This document shows positions 44,572 through 55,637 of a stretch of 64,000 nt of DNA, in pieces. Source of the DNA: Dokdonella sp. (GTDB lineage: Bacteria > Pseudomonadota > Gammaproteobacteria > Xanthomonadales > Rhodanobacteraceae); the NCBI GenBank assembly GCA_024707225.1, contig JANQAE010000001.1, positions 1,919,387-1,983,386 of the forward strand, written 5' to 3'. Under the pieces are notes generated by a model. It saw only the letters and a list, made by a program, of their open reading frames with translations, did not search any database and was not told where the DNA came from. The translations under genes and the position numbers were made by a program. The stretch's first letter is position 1. The number at the start of each line of letters is the position of its first letter.

Positions 44572-44702
44572 AAAAAAGAGCCGCTCGGCGGCTCCGTCAT
44601 GAGGCTCCGTCCACCCCGCAGTCGCGTCCCGGCCGGCCCCGCCCCCTCTCCCATTCGTGGCCTGCCGGTGTTGCTGCGACGAAAGCGGTCACCCCGAGCC
44701 GC
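44572..44702 (-). promoter_or_regulatory. Attenuator-like leader of the S8 protease gene
   Basis: On the minus strand GAGCCGC, CGA, GCGGCTC and then six U (44594-44572) form a perfect 7-bp terminator hairpin ending 30 bases before the protease ATG. About 100 bases earlier in the same transcript, at 44702-44696, lies an identical GCGGCTC. It could pair with the terminator's 5' arm instead and prevent termination. This mutually exclusive arrangement suggests attenuation. An ordinary terminator of an unrecognised upstream transcript is the alternative. No known riboswitch class was matched. Confidence 0.5.
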
Positions 44703-45269
44703 TTCCTGCCCCTAGTCTCCTACTCCGTACGGGCGTGGATGGAGCGAAGGTAGCGTGGGGTCCCGGCACCGGATGCGAACTGGTTCAAACTTGTCGATTC
44801 ATGCAAAAGCCGCGCGGAATCGGCATGAATCTCGCAGTGGAGCGTGCGGACGGCACGTTCAGGAACGCCGCGCGACGCGGGCGCAGACGGTCCGGGACGT
44901 TGCCCCGCAGCACCTGCCCCCAGCGCACGAGATGCCGAAGAACGAGCGGAGCCGTGCCGGCCGCGCGGCCGATCGCGCCGACTGCGGCGAGGAATGCGTA
45001 CGCCGCGACGCAGGCATCGTCGGCGCGCGAGGAGTGCAGCGATGTCTCGCGCGCGCTGCCGACGTACCAGCGGCCGCGTGCCGCCACACGGCCGATCGCG
45101 TCGCCTGCGTGCTCGAGCGATCGACGCAGCGCGCGTTTCGTCGGCTGCGCGAGGAAGACCGCTGTGAATGCTGCACGCCGGTCGCGTCGACGCATCGGCT
45201 GCGGGCGCGCACGCGTGGCGCGGCGCAGGCAACGCACGGCGCGCCCGAAACCGGTGAGGACGATGCGCG
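44703..45269. other. Upstream region of the S8 protease, no confident gene
   Basis: This 567-base stretch separates the protease leader from dadA on the same strand. One minus-strand frame (45237-44785, 150 residues) contains a fairly hydrophobic CVAAYAFLAAVGAIGRA segment and moderately GC-rich third positions. It lacks a recognisable domain or ribosome-binding site and is flanked by Arg-rich sequence, so I do not call it. If real, its transcript would end at the hairpin before the protease gene. Confidence 0.4.
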
Positions 45270-46523
45270 CTAGGAAAAGCGCGCCGGCGAGAACGGCGCC
45301 AGATCGAGCGACGGCGCGCGGCCGCTCAACAGCTCGGCGATCAGCTGGCCGGTGACCGCCGACAAGGTCACGCCGAGCATGCCGTGCCCGGTCGCGAGCG
45401 TCAGATTGTCCAGGCCGGGCGCGCGGCCGAGGATCGGCTGATCGTCCGGCGTCATCGGCCGCCAGCCGTACCAGGTCTGCTCGACCGTGGGACCTTCCGG
45501 CTCACGCAGATACTCGGCCGCACGCGCGCGCAGCGCGTCGAGCCGCACGCGGTTGAGGCGTGCGTCGTAGCCGGAGAACTCCATCGTGCTGCCGAGCCGG
45601 TAGCCGCTGCTCCACGCGGTCACGCAGACGCTGCGTTCGCGCAGCACCATCGGCAGCCTCGGACACAGCGCCGGACGCGCATAGGTGATCGAGTAGCCCT
45701 TGCCGGGCTGGATCGGCAGATGCAGACCGAGCTGGCGCGCCAGCAGCGGCGACCAGGCGCCGAGCGCGAGCACGACCTCGCGGCCGGTGTAGTCGCCGCG
45801 TGTGGTGCGCACGCGACCGATGCGGCGGCCGTCGCGCTCGATCGACTCGATGCGCGCATCGGTCTGGATCACGCCGCCGGCCTCGCGCACGATACGTGCG
45901 AGCTCGGCGACGTAGCGATCCGGGCGCAGATGCGCGTCGGCCGGGTGGCGGTAGCCGCCGGCCATGCCGGGCAGCAGCGCCGGTTCGCAAGCGGCGAGCG
46001 CGGCGCCGTCGAGGCGCTCGACCGGCACGCCGACCGCGCCGAGCGCGTCGAGCAGCCAGGCCGACGCCGCGAACGCGGCCGCGTCGCGATAGACGTAGAG
46101 CGTGCCGTCGTGGCGGTACTCGCAATCGAGCCCGTGGTCACGCACGAGACCGGCGATCAGCTCGCACGAGCGCAGCAGCAGCGGCGCCTTCAGCGCGGTG
46201 CCGCGGCGGAAGTCGTCCCAGTTGCAGCGGCCGGCGAAGCCGAACAGCCAGCGCAGCAGCGCCGGATCCAGGCGCGGCCGGATCCGCAGCGGCGCATCGG
46301 GCTTGAACATCCATTTCAGCGCGCTGCCGACCAGGCCCGGCATCGGCAGCGGCGGCGCATGACTCGGCGTCAGCGTGCCGCAGTTGCCGTGCGAGGCGCC
46401 GTGACCGGGCTGGCCCTGCTCGAGCACCGTGACCTGGCGCCCCTCGCCGAGCAGATACCATGCGCAGGCGAGGCCGATCACGCCGCCGCCGAGGATCAGC
46501 ACGTCGCCGCCGGCGTCTGCCAT
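45270..46523 (-). CDS. dadA: D-amino-acid dehydrogenase-like FAD oxidoreductase
   Basis: The 417-residue protein opens with the FAD dinucleotide fold VLILGGGVIGLACAWYLLGE, has GASHGNCGTLTPSHA, and near the C-terminus WYGWRPMTPDDQPILGRAPG and LTLATGHGMLGVTLS. This is the DadA family, which oxidises D-amino acids (or D-hydroxyproline in some clusters) and passes electrons to the respiratory chain. No racemase or proline-pathway gene is adjacent, so the substrate is open. It starts 6 bases after the stop of the serine hydrolase gene and is likely co-transcribed with it. Confidence 0.92.
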   Translation of the reverse strand: MADAGGDVLILGGGVIGLACAWYLLGEGRQVTVLEQGQPGHGASHGNCGTLTPSHAPPLPMPGLVGSALKWMFKPDAPLRIRPRLDPALLRWLFGFAGRCNWDDFRRGTALKAPLLLRSCELIAGLVRDHGLDCEYRHDGTLYVYRDAAAFAASAWLLDALGAVGVPVERLDGAALAACEPALLPGMAGGYRHPADAHLRPDRYVAELARIVREAGGVIQTDARIESIERDGRRIGRVRTTRGDYTGREVVLALGAWSPLLARQLGLHLPIQPGKGYSITYARPALCPRLPMVLRERSVCVTAWSSGYRLGSTMEFSGYDARLNRVRLDALRARAAEYLREPEGPTVEQTWYGWRPMTPDDQPILGRAPGLDNLTLATGHGMLGVTLSAVTGQLIAELLSGRAPSLDLAPFSPARFS

Positions 46524-46529
46524 CGCGCG

Positions 46530-48636
46530 TCAGGCCAGCGCCAGCGGCGCCAGCAGCACGTTCCAGTGCACGAGCAACAGCACCAGCGCGACCATCGCGA
46601 CGACGACGAGCAGATGGCGCAGCTTGCGGCCGAGGCTCCAGGTGCGCGCACGCAGCGCGATCGGCAGGCCGAGCGCGGCCAGCACGCTGAGCAGCGCGGC
46701 GACGTAGGCCAGCACCACCGCGATGCGGACCGGCGTGGTCGGATAGGCGCGGATCGCCTGCTCGCCGAGCGCCTGCAGCGAGACCAGTGCGGCCACGGCC
46801 ACGGCGAAGAACGCCAGCCAGGCCAGCGCGGCCAGATTGACCAGCACCGCGCTGCCGCGCCCGGATCGCGCCAGGCTGCGCTGCGGGCGGCCGACGCGGC
46901 GCCAGCTCGCCAGCAGCACGCCGAGGCTCAGCAGCGCGACCACGGCGGCCGCCATGGCCAGCGCATCGGGCGTCGCGAACGGACCGACGCGCTGCGAGAC
47001 GGTATGGCCGTAGCCGTTCGCATAGCCGGTCACGCGGCCCTCGGCATCGCGCAGGAACGCGATCCGCTGGCCGTCCTCGACCGACCGGAACACGTCCTCG
47101 CCGTCGGCGACGTAGCGGCGCGCACGCTCGCCGCTGCCGACGACCAGATAGCCCTCGTCGGTCACGCGCACCTCGTCGGCATTCGTCGAGAGCAGCTTCT
47201 CCAGCGTGGTGTGCGCGCGCCGCTCGTCGATGTAGTGGCCGGCGTAGCGCTCGGCCTGCGCCGCGAAGCCCGGCGGCGGCAGCGGCGCCGGCGGCGCTGC
47301 GGCGTCCTCGACCAGACGCGCCAGGATCTGCGGCGGCAGCTCGCGGACCAGGCGGCGGCCGGTATCGGTGTTGACGGCGACGAATACGCCGACGCCGGCA
47401 TCGGGCAGCACGACCATCGACGCGAACGCGAACAAGGTGGCGCCGTCGTGCTCGAGGCTGTCATAGCGGCCGTACGGGCGCCGGAAGAAGCCGTGCGCGA
47501 TGCCGCCGACGCCTTCGGCGTTGCGGAAGTCGACCTGGCTCATCGTCTGGAACGTGGCCGGCGCCAGGATCGTCGCGCCGTCCAGCGTGCCGCCGCCGAT
47601 CAGCATGCGCATGTAGCGCGCCATGTCGGCCGCGCTGGCCGATCCGGCGCCGGCGCCGCCGCCGTGGCTGATGTACTCGAACGGCTTGGCCGTGTAGCCG
47701 CCGTCGGCACGCTCGAAGCCGCTCGTCCACAGCGGCACCAGCGCGTCCGGCGCGGCGCGCGGATCGGCCGCCGGCAGCGGCTCGCGGAACGTCGCATGGT
47801 GCATGCCGAGCGGCTCGAGGATCGCGCGCTCGATCTGCCGCTCGAAGGTCTGGCCGGCCACGTTGGCGACCAGCTCGCCGAGCAGTGCGACCGAGTAGTT
47901 CGAATAGACCGCGTACTGCTCCGGCGCGCGGACCCGATGCGGGCGCCAGGTCCGCAGGTACTCGCGGACCGGCAGCACCTGGTCGGGCGCGAACGCGAAC
48001 AGGTGGCCGAACGCGCTGTCCTCGAAACCGGCCGTGTGCTCCATCAGATGACGCACGCGCACCGGCGCATAGCCGTCGTCGGGCAGCTGCAGCTCGGGCG
48101 GCAGATAGCGATTGGCTTCGGCGTCGAGGTCGAGCCGGCCCTGCTCGACCAGCTGCATCGCGGCGATGTAGGTGAAGGTCTTGGAGATCGAGCCGAGCCG
48201 GAACAGCGTCGTGTCCGGATCGACCGGACGCGCCGGGTCGAGCCCGGCCAGGCCGTAGCCGCGCAGCAGGCGCACGCCGTTGCGATCGACGACGGCGACG
48301 CTGACGCCGGCGATGCCGTCGCGGCGCCGGTACGCATCGACGAGGCCGTCGACATAGGCGCCGAGCGCATCCACGTCGGGCGCCAGCGGCTGCGTCGATG
48401 CCCTCCGGCGCGTCGGCCGGGACGGCTTCGGCCGGCGGCGTCTGGAGCGATGGCGCCGGCTCGGCCGGCGTCTGCGCGATGGCGGCGGTGCCGCCGAGCA
48501 GGACCGCTGCGAGCGCGAACAGGCCGCGGCGGAACGCGTCGGCCGCGTCCGCGGCTGCACGCTGCGTGGGACACCGGCAACCGAACTGGCCCGCATGACT
48601 GCGCCTCGCGACGATCAAACCGCAAGCGTAGCGCAT
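46530..48636 (-). CDS. Serine hydrolase (beta-lactamase class C/S12 family) with C-terminal membrane domain, apparent frameshift
   Basis: The N-terminal frame from the ATG at 48636 holds an export signal (RRGLFALAAVLLGGTAAIAQ) and a Pro/Ala linker ending PADAPEG. The body lies in the next frame from about TQPLAPDVDALGAYVDGL. Catalytic motifs are SxxK in SISKTFTYIA, YxN in YSNYSVALLG and an HGGGAGAG motif in place of KTG. Four hydrophobic helices follow after about residue 540. The break falls at about 48390-48412, where one extra base, for example in a GGG run, explains it. Such proteins are periplasmic peptidases or esterases; antibiotic resistance is not implied. Repaired length is about 700 residues. 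Confidence 0.85.
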
Positions 48637-48701
48637 TCAGCTCGAGCTGCGTTTGGCATGGAGCATGCTTCGTACTTCGTCGTTCCCCAGGAGGCCGATC
48701 G

Positions 48702-49020
48702 ATGACCGTTCCCACCCACGAACTGCTGCTCGCGCTGCGCGCCCCCCAACTCCGGCTGGCTCGCCGCCGTCGTCTGCGCGCTCGACGAGGCGATGCGCGA
48801 TCCCGACTTCGGCGAGCCGCAGCGCGCGCTGCTGTGCCGTCTGCTCGAGGCCGAGACGATACCGGCTGCGGTCGCCGATGCCGCCACCGCGCGCCTGCAC
48901 GCGTTCGAGAAGGCCGTCCAGTCGCTCTACGATTCGATGCTCGATGCGATCCCCGCGGTCGAGAGCGAGACCATCGTCGGGCGTCCGAACCTGACAGTTT
49001 GCGGCGGTTCGGCTGCATGA
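48702..49020 (+). CDS. Hypothetical protein with apparent +1 frameshift at a C6 run
   Basis: The ATG at 48702 has a strong AGGAGG-like site (CCAGGAGG) upstream. The first frame reads MTVPTHELLLALRAP. Directly after the six-C run at 48742-48747 the next frame continues NSGWLAAVVCALDEAMRD and ends at 49020 with a helical body (LHAFEKAVQSLYDSMLDAIP). Removing one C gives a single protein of about 105 residues. I recognise no domain. It is divergent from the serine hydrolase gene. Confidence 0.65.
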
Positions 49021-49135
49021 CGCGCGGGCCCGCGCCAAACGCGGGCCGCAGAGCGTGAAATCGATCACTTTCGCTGCAGGGCAGCCGGCGTGCCGCCCTG
49101 CAGCGATTGACAGGTCCGCCGCCGATCGCGACGGT

Positions 49136-49684
49136 ATGCCGATGCACGCCGCCGCGCCGTCTTCGCCGCTCCGCCCGCCGGTCCGTCCCGATGCCGGTCT
49201 GCGGCACGGGCGCTGGCTGCTGATCCTGGTCGCCCTGGTGCTGGCCGCCTGCTCGGCCGGCAGCCGCCGCGAGGCGCCGCCGCCGCGCACCGGCAGCGCG
49301 CAGGCCGACGCCGCCAATGCCGTGCTGTTCCGCGCGATCGCGCTGGTCGGCACGCCGTACCGCTACGGCGGCAACACGCCGCAGGGCGGCTTCGACTGCA
49401 GCGGTCTGGTCGGCTACGTGTTCCGCGACGCGGCCGGCCTCGAACTGCCGCGCAGTTCCAGGCAGATCGCCCAGCTCGGCGGCCGCACGCTCGGACGCAA
49501 CCGGCTGCAGGCCGGCGATCTGGTGTTCTTCGCGGCCGGCCGCGAGGTCAGCCACGTCGGCATCTACGTCGGCGAACAGCGCTTCGTGCATGCGCCCAAC
49601 AGCGGCGGTACGGTACGCCTGGACAGTCTCGACGGCGCCTGGTGGCGCGAGCACTTCGTCTACGGCAAGCGCGTGCTGGACTGA
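49136..49684 (+). CDS. NlpC/P60 (C40) family lipoprotein, cell-wall peptidase
   Basis: The protein is predicted to be a lipoprotein: hydrophobic LLILVALVLAAC with lipobox LAAC, then a Ser/Gly/Arg linker. The NlpC/P60 domain has GTPYRYGGNTPQGGFDCSGL with the catalytic Cys, His in VSHVGIYVG and the third polar residue in RFVHAPNSGG. It would cleave gamma-D-glutamyl-diaminopimelate bonds in peptidoglycan from the membrane surface. I use the ATG at 49136 (182 residues); 49142 or a GTG at 49055 are alternatives, none with a good ribosome-binding site. Confidence 0.9.
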   Translation: MPMHAAAPSSPLRPPVRPDAGLRHGRWLLILVALVLAACSAGSRREAPPPRTGSAQADAANAVLFRAIALVGTPYRYGGNTPQGGFDCSGLVGYVFRDAAGLELPRSSRQIAQLGGRTLGRNRLQAGDLVFFAAGREVSHVGIYVGEQRFVHAPNSGGTVRLDSLDGAWWREHFVYGKRVLD

Positions 49685-49734
49685 CCCGCGGCGCGCGACA
49701 CGCTGTCACGGAAACGGGACGCTCCGGATCGGCA

Positions 49735-49759
49735 CGGGAAGAATTCCCGACGACGCGCG
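49735..49759 (+). repeat. Copy 1 of a 25-bp palindrome-containing intergenic repeat
   Basis: The string is CGGGAA, one base, AATTCCCG, one base, CGACGCGCG. It matches a second copy at 55638-55662 in 23 of 25 positions, in the same orientation. The core CGGGAA-N3-TTCCCG is an inverted repeat. It lies between the convergent NlpC/P60 and FMN reductase genes. Confidence 0.6.
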
Positions 49760-49861
49760 TGATGCGAACGCGGGCCGGCTCGACCGCAAGCGTCGGACGA
49801 ACAGGCGCCTCGGGTCGAGCCACGCGGTCGCGGCGCCGGCTCAGGCGCTCGGGAAGTCGGC

Positions 49862-50422
49862 TCAGCCGCGCAGGCGCAGCGCGAGCGTGCGCAGCGTCAG
49901 CAGCAGAGCGCGCAGCAGCTTGCGTGCGTTCTCGTCGATCAGGCGCCCCTGCTCGTCGAACTTCGACGCGGCCTGGCCGAGCAGGACCTCGGGCCGGTTC
50001 GCGATCTGCACGTCGAGCCCGAGCGCGAGCTGGCGCAACTGCATCTGCGCACGCGCGGTGCCGAGCACGCCAGTGCTGGCGCCGATCACCGCCATCGCCT
50101 TGCCGGTCAGCGCGCTCTGGCCAGACGGCCGCGAGGCCCAGTCCAGCGCGTTCTTGAGCAGGCCCGGAATCGCGTAGTTGTACTCGGGCGTCGCGATCAG
50201 CAGCGCGTCGGCCGCGCGGATCTGCGCCTTGAAGCGCTCGACCGGCGCCGGCAGGCCGGCCGCCTCGACGTCACCGTCGTAGAACGGAATATCGGCGATC
50301 ACGGCCTGCTCCAGCCGCATGTCCGGCGGCAGTTCCTCCTGCGCCGCGCGCATCAGCAGGCGGTTGTAGGAGCCCTGGCGCAGGCTGGCGACGACGCCGA
50401 CGACGCGGATCGGATCGGACAT
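49862..50422 (-). CDS. NADPH-dependent FMN reductase
   Basis: The 186-residue protein has the flavodoxin-like FMN loop GVVASLRQGSYNRLLMRA, the motif LLIATPEYNYAIPGLLKNAL with DWASRP after it, and AVIGASTGVLGTARAQ. These are typical of the NADPH:FMN/quinone/azo reductase family (ChrR/YieF type). It probably reduces quinones or oxidised compounds for redox defence. The ATG at 50422 has GAGGAAA seven bases upstream. A CCCTA-AGC-TAGGG inverted repeat at 50456-50468 sits at promoter distance. Confidence 0.93.
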   Translation of the reverse strand: MSDPIRVVGVVASLRQGSYNRLLMRAAQEELPPDMRLEQAVIADIPFYDGDVEAAGLPAPVERFKAQIRAADALLIATPEYNYAIPGLLKNALDWASRPSGQSALTGKAMAVIGASTGVLGTARAQMQLRQLALGLDVQIANRPEVLLGQAASKFDEQGRLIDENARKLLRALLLTLRTLALRLRG

Positions 50423-50778
50423 GGACGATTTCCTCGGAACGGCTGACGAGACGGCCCCTAAGCTAGGGACGCGCTGCGGCCCGATAAAGCCGCACCGGGC
50501 CGACGCAGCTTTCACCGCAGCCGCACAATCGGCGGCACGGCGGCATCGCGTCGTACCGCAGCACGGCCCGCCGGCACGGGCATCGACGCGGCATGCGCGG
50601 TCGGAGCGATGCGACGAGTCGATCAAGGAAACCCGCAGCTCGCGCCGCGAATGGCGCTGCGCGGACGGTCGGCACGGTCGGGCCGATCCGTTCGAGCTGC
50701 GGGCGGCGGCCGCCAGACGGCCGGACCCGGAGCCGCGTCGCAGCCGGGCACGGACGTTCGCCCGCGCCCGGCCGGTGC
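50423..50778. other. Intergenic region with small palindrome
   Basis: These 356 bases contain the 13-bp CCCTA-AGC-TAGGG inverted repeat at 50456-50468, upstream of the FMN reductase start, a possible operator. The rest, up to the slyD stop, is Arg-rich in all frames and shows no gene or clear terminator. Confidence 0.5.
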
Positions 50779-51261
50779 TCAGTGCGCGTGGCCGGGACCG
50801 TGCACGTGGCGGTGCGCGATCTCTTCGGGCGTCGCGTCGCGGATCGCGGTGATCTCGATGTCGAAGGCGAGCGTGCGGCCGGCCAGCGGATGATTGACGT
50901 CGACGTCGATCACGCTGGTGCCGATCTTGACGACGCTGACCTGGCGATGACCGCCTTCGCGCAGCGCGAGCACGGCAACCGAACCGGGACGCAGCTGGTC
51001 GGCGTTCTGGAAGTACTTCTTCGGCACGCGCTGGATCGAATCGGCCTGGCGCTCGCCGTAGGCCTCGGCCGGCGGCACGCTGACCTCGAAGCGGTCGCCG
51101 ACGGCATGGCCGATCAGCGCGTTCTCCAGGCCCGGGATGATGCCGCCGTGGCCGATCAGCACTTCCAGCGGCTGGCCGCGCTCGCGCGAGCCGTCGACCG
51201 GATCGCCGTCGGCGCTGACGCTGTAGTGGAAGGCCACGACCTTGTTGTTCTCGACCTGCAT
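50779..51261 (-). CDS. slyD: SlyD-type FKBP peptidyl-prolyl isomerase
   Basis: The 160-residue protein starts MQVENNKVVAFHYSVSADGD and has the FKBP core LIGHGGIIPGLENALIGHAV with GDRFEVSVPPAEAYGE. The inserted chaperone flap spans about 70-120, and LAGRTLAFDIEITAIRDATP follows. The tail HRHVHGPGHAH is short and His-rich, as in the metal-binding tails of SlyD proteins. It isomerises prolyl bonds, chaperones folding and may deliver nickel. A TATACT at 51294-51289 on the minus strand is a likely -10, with no good -35. Confidence 0.94.
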   Translation of the reverse strand: MQVENNKVVAFHYSVSADGDPVDGSRERGQPLEVLIGHGGIIPGLENALIGHAVGDRFEVSVPPAEAYGERQADSIQRVPKKYFQNADQLRPGSVAVLALREGGHRQVSVVKIGTSVIDVDVNHPLAGRTLAFDIEITAIRDATPEEIAHRHVHGPGHAH

Positions 51262-51330
51262 GGGGCTGTACCGGCAAAAGGGCGCGCGAGTATAGCCCAG
51301 GCCCCGCTAGCGCTCGCCGGGCCGGCCAGC

Positions 51331-51861
51331 TCAGGCCGGTACGCGCGCCGGACGGGCCGGCGCGGCCGCGCGGCGCATCCGCGCATGCAGGCGCGCACGC
51401 TCGGCCGCGAGCCGCCGCGCCAGCACCAGGCGGTCCTCGAACATCGCCGCCAGCGTGCGCCGCATCGTGCAGAAGCGCTCGTAGGCCGACAACACGCGGC
51501 GCAGCCGGCGCACCAGCAGCTCGAGCACGATCGCGTCGTCGAGCAGGCCGATGATCTGGATGTCGTCGGCGATCAGATCCTCCGGATCGCTGAAGTAGGC
51601 CAGCGTCGCCAGCACCTCCAGGCGCTCGGGCGCCGGCAGCGCCCAGGCTTCGTCCTCGAGCATGACGATCAGGCGCTGCACGTGGACCAGGCGCTTGCGG
51701 ATGTAGCTCGGCACCGAACCGGCGCACAGGCCGTCGAGCGCGTGCTTGGCGCCGTCGATGATGTCGACCTCCTCGACGTGCGCGGCGGTGCGCCGCGACG
51801 CCTCGAGCGCGCCCGACAGCAGTTCGAGGTCGGCCGGTTCCAGTTCGATCGTGATGCGCAT
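51331..51861 (-). CDS. YkvA/DUF1232 domain protein
   Basis: In this 176-residue protein the DUF1232 core is ATLAYFSDPEDLIADDIQII followed by GLLDDAIVLELLVRRL. Flanking helices are rich in Arg and Leu, with an Ala/Pro/Arg-rich tail. DUF1232 proteins are of unknown function. The first codons (MRITIELEPADLELLSGALE) form a regular start. The gene is single, 69 bases from slyD. Confidence 0.85.
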   Translation of the reverse strand: MRITIELEPADLELLSGALEASRRTAAHVEEVDIIDGAKHALDGLCAGSVPSYIRKRLVHVQRLIVMLEDEAWALPAPERLEVLATLAYFSDPEDLIADDIQIIGLLDDAIVLELLVRRLRRVLSAYERFCTMRRTLAAMFEDRLVLARRLAAERARLHARMRRAAAPARPARVPA

Positions 51862-51907
51862 CGGTCCAGCCTAGCCGCGCCGCCGAGCAGGCGTCAAAGG
51901 CGGATCG

Positions 51908-53773
51908 TCAGGGTCTGACGCGCCGGTACAGCGTGCTGCGGCTGACGCCGAGCCGGCGCGCGGCCGCCGAGACGTTGCCGTCGCATTCGTCGAGCGCACG
52001 CCGCATCGCCGAGTCGGTGATCGCCTGCAGGTCGGCGTCCGCGTCGGCGGTCGGTGCCGTGGACAGCGGCCCGCGCCGCAGCCCGTCCGGCAGGTGCTCG
52101 GGCTCGATCACCGCGGCCGGTGCCAGGATCCGCAAGGCGCGCAGCGTACCGGTCAGCTGGCGGTAGTTGCCGGGCCACGGCGCCGCGCACAGCACCGCCA
52201 GCGCGGCGTCGCCGATCGCGATGCCGGCCGCCTCGCCGCCGAGCTCGCCCCACAAGCGGCGGATCAGGCCGGCGCGATCGTCCAGATCGCGAACCGGCCG
52301 CAGCCGCACCACGTGCTGGGCGATGCGGAAATACAGATCGGCGCGGAAACGGCCGGCCTCGACCTCGGTCTGCAGGTCGCGGTGGGTCGCGCAGATGATC
52401 GAGAAGTCGACCGGCACCGCCGGCCCGCCGCCCAGCGGCGCGACCGAGCGCTCCTGCAGCACGCGCAGGAACCGGCTCTGCAAGGCCAGCGGCATGTCGC
52501 CGATCTCGTCGAGGAACAGCACGCCGCCGTTCGCCTCGCGCAGCAGGCCGACCGCGCCTTCGCGGCGCGCGCCGGTGAACGCGCCGCCGACGTAGCCGAA
52601 CAGCTCGGCCTCGATCAGGCCCTCCGGAAACGCCGCGCAGTTGATCGCGACCAGCCGGCCGTCGCCACGCCGGCTGCGCCGATGGATCTCGCGCGCGAAC
52701 ACTTCCTTGCCGGTGCCGGTCTCGCCGATCAGCGCGAACGGCAGATCGGCGTCGAGCAGGCGCACCGCGAGCTCGAGCGCGCGACTCTGCTCGGCATCGA
52801 ACACCGGTGGCGGCACGGCGCTGCCGGCGGCCGGCGCGGCCGCGCCGCGCGGTGCGGTCACCACCGCCGTGCGCGGGCGCGCAGCGCCGCTGCGCAGGCA
52901 GGCGTACAGCGTGACGCCGGCATGGCTGCGCAGCTCGACCGGCTCCTCGCCGCGCGGCATCGGCGAGACGAACAGCTCGGCATAGCGGCGGCGGCCGAGC
53001 TCGTCCCAGGACAGGCCGGTCAGTGCCAGCGCATGGCGGTTGGCGCCGACGATGCGGTCGCCCTCGAACGCCAGCAGGCCTTCGCGCGTCGTACCGATCA
53101 GGCCCGGCTCGGCGTGCAGGCGCACGACGTGGCCGCCGGCGAAGCTGTGCATGAACAGCCGGTGCTCGATCTGCTCGACCGCGAAACGCACCATGCCGAG
53201 CGCGTGCGTGTGATGGACCGAGGCCTCGCCGGACAGGTCCAGCACGCCGGCGAGCTGGCCGCTCGGGCCGAGGATCGGCGCGGCCGAGCAGCTCAGCATG
53301 CGATGCGGCCGGAAGTAGTGTTCGCCGCCGCGCACCTCGACCGCGCGGCGTTCGACCAGAGCGGTACCGATCGCATTGGTGCCGATCGCCGGCTCGCTCC
53401 ACGGCACGCCCGGCCGCAGCGCGACGCGTGCGGCCTTGTCGAGAAAGTCGGCGCTGCCGAGCGCGTCGAGGATCACGCCGTCCGGCGCGGTCAGCACGAC
53501 GATGCTGCCGGTCGCGCGTGCATCGGCGTAGAGCGCCTCCACTTCGGGACGGCACAGTCGCTGCAGCCGCTCGTGGCGCTCCTTGAGTTCGCCGAGCGCG
53601 GCACCGCCGGCCGGCTCGACGTGCAGGCGCTCGTCGGCCGACAGGCCGTGCTCGCGACAGCGTCGCCACGATTCGAGGATCAGCTCCGAGACCAGGCCGT
53701 GCGGCAGCGTACCGGCGTCGAAGAAGCGGCGGCGGGCGGTCTCGAGCGTACCGGCGGAAACGGGTCGTTTCAT
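51908..53773 (-). CDS. AcoR-like sigma-54-dependent transcriptional activator
   Basis: The 621-residue regulator has an N-terminal GAF-type sensor ([20 protein letters not shown]), a PAS-like segment, and an AAA+ domain with Walker A GETGTGKE near 349. The sigma-54 contact loop GAFTGA lies near 396 and Walker B in [10 protein letters not shown]. The C-terminal Fis-type helix-turn-helix is [19 protein letters not shown]. AcoR-like proteins respond to alcohols, aldehydes or acetoin and activate dehydrogenase operons. It is divergent from an aldehyde dehydrogenase gene with a sigma-54 promoter. A perfect palindrome lies only 5 bases before its own ATG, so autoregulation is likely. Confidence 0.95.
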   Translation of the reverse strand: MKRPVSAGTLETARRRFFDAGTLPHGLVSELILESWRRCREHGLSADERLHVEPAGGAALGELKERHERLQRLCRPEVEALYADARATGSIVVLTAPDGVILDALGSADFLDKAARVALRPGVPWSEPAIGTNAIGTALVERRAVEVRGGEHYFRPHRMLSCSAAPILGPSGQLAGVLDLSGEASVHHTHALGMVRFAVEQIEHRLFMHSFAGGHVVRLHAEPGLIGTTREGLLAFEGDRIVGANRHALALTGLSWDELGRRRYAELFVSPMPRGEEPVELRSHAGVTLYACLRSGAARPRTAVVTAPRGAAAPAAGSAVPPPVFDAEQSRALELAVRLLDADLPFALIGETGTGKEVFAREIHRRSRRGDGRLVAINCAAFPEGLIEAELFGYVGGAFTGARREGAVGLLREANGGVLFLDEIGDMPLALQSRFLRVLQERSVAPLGGGPAVPVDFSIICATHRDLQTEVEAGRFRADLYFRIAQHVVRLRPVRDLDDRAGLIRRLWGELGGEAAGIAIGDAALAVLCAAPWPGNYRQLTGTLRALRILAPAAVIEPEHLPDGLRRGPLSTAPTADADADLQAITDSAMRRALDECDGNVSAAARRLGVSRSTLYRRVRP

Positions 53774-53777
53774 CGGG

Positions 53778-53800
53778 TGTCGCAATTTGCGACAGCTGTC
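53778..53800. promoter_or_regulatory. Palindromic enhancer/operator for the AcoR-like activator
   Basis: TGTCGCAA, T, TTGCGACA (53778-53794) is a perfect 17-bp palindrome, overlapped at its end by the palindrome GACAGCTGTC (53791-53800). It lies about 165-180 bases before the -24 element of the aldehyde dehydrogenase promoter, a usual sigma-54 enhancer distance, and abuts the activator's start codon. A weaker repeat, CATCGC-N5-GCGATG, lies at 53826-53842. Confidence 0.65.
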
Positions 53801-53957
53801 CTGGCGGGTGTTCCGATAGACAACACATCGCCCGTAGCGATGCAAGACACCGTCACCGCAGCCGCCTGCTGCAGCGCAACGCACTGCATCGGACATGCGA
53901 CGCAACGCGCCGGATTCTCGTTGACACGCCGCAACACACGGGCTGTGAGAACCGCGA

Positions 53958-53973
53958 TGGCACGCTCCCTGCT
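53958..53973 (+). promoter_or_regulatory. Sigma-54 (-24/-12) promoter of the aldehyde dehydrogenase gene
   Basis: TGGCACG, four bases, CTGCT matches the consensus TGGCACG-N4-TTGCW at all but one specified base. The invariant GG (53959-53960) and GC (53971-53972) are separated by exactly 10 bases. Transcription would start near 53984, 30 bases before the ATG. Confidence 0.85.
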
Positions 53974-54013
53974 CCAGTGCTGTCCGTCATCCCCGACGCG
54001 GCGAGAACCTCTC

Positions 54014-55534
<1,521 letters not shown>

Positions 55535-55637
55535 CCACCCGCCCGCGGCGGCGCCAATGCGGCGCCGCGCGGCTCTCCCCTCTCGCCCTTCCGCGCGGCC
55601 GCCGATGCGTCCGCGTCGGGACGGCGCGCGCGCGGCC

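Noticed and set aside
44595-44760. A cyclic-di-GMP (GEMM) riboswitch before the S8 protease
   Set aside because: I compared the leader by eye with the GEMM core and found no convincing match; only the terminator and alternative 7-mer pairing are supported.
44785-45237. A 150-residue minus-strand frame upstream of the S8 protease
   Set aside because: It has a hydrophobic stretch but no recognisable family, no ribosome-binding site and Arg-rich ends. Left undecided rather than called.
48200-48600. Calling the serine hydrolase an antibiotic-resistance beta-lactamase
   Set aside because: The HGG motif in place of KTG, the large size and the C-terminal membrane helices fit the broader S12 hydrolase family, not a resistance enzyme.
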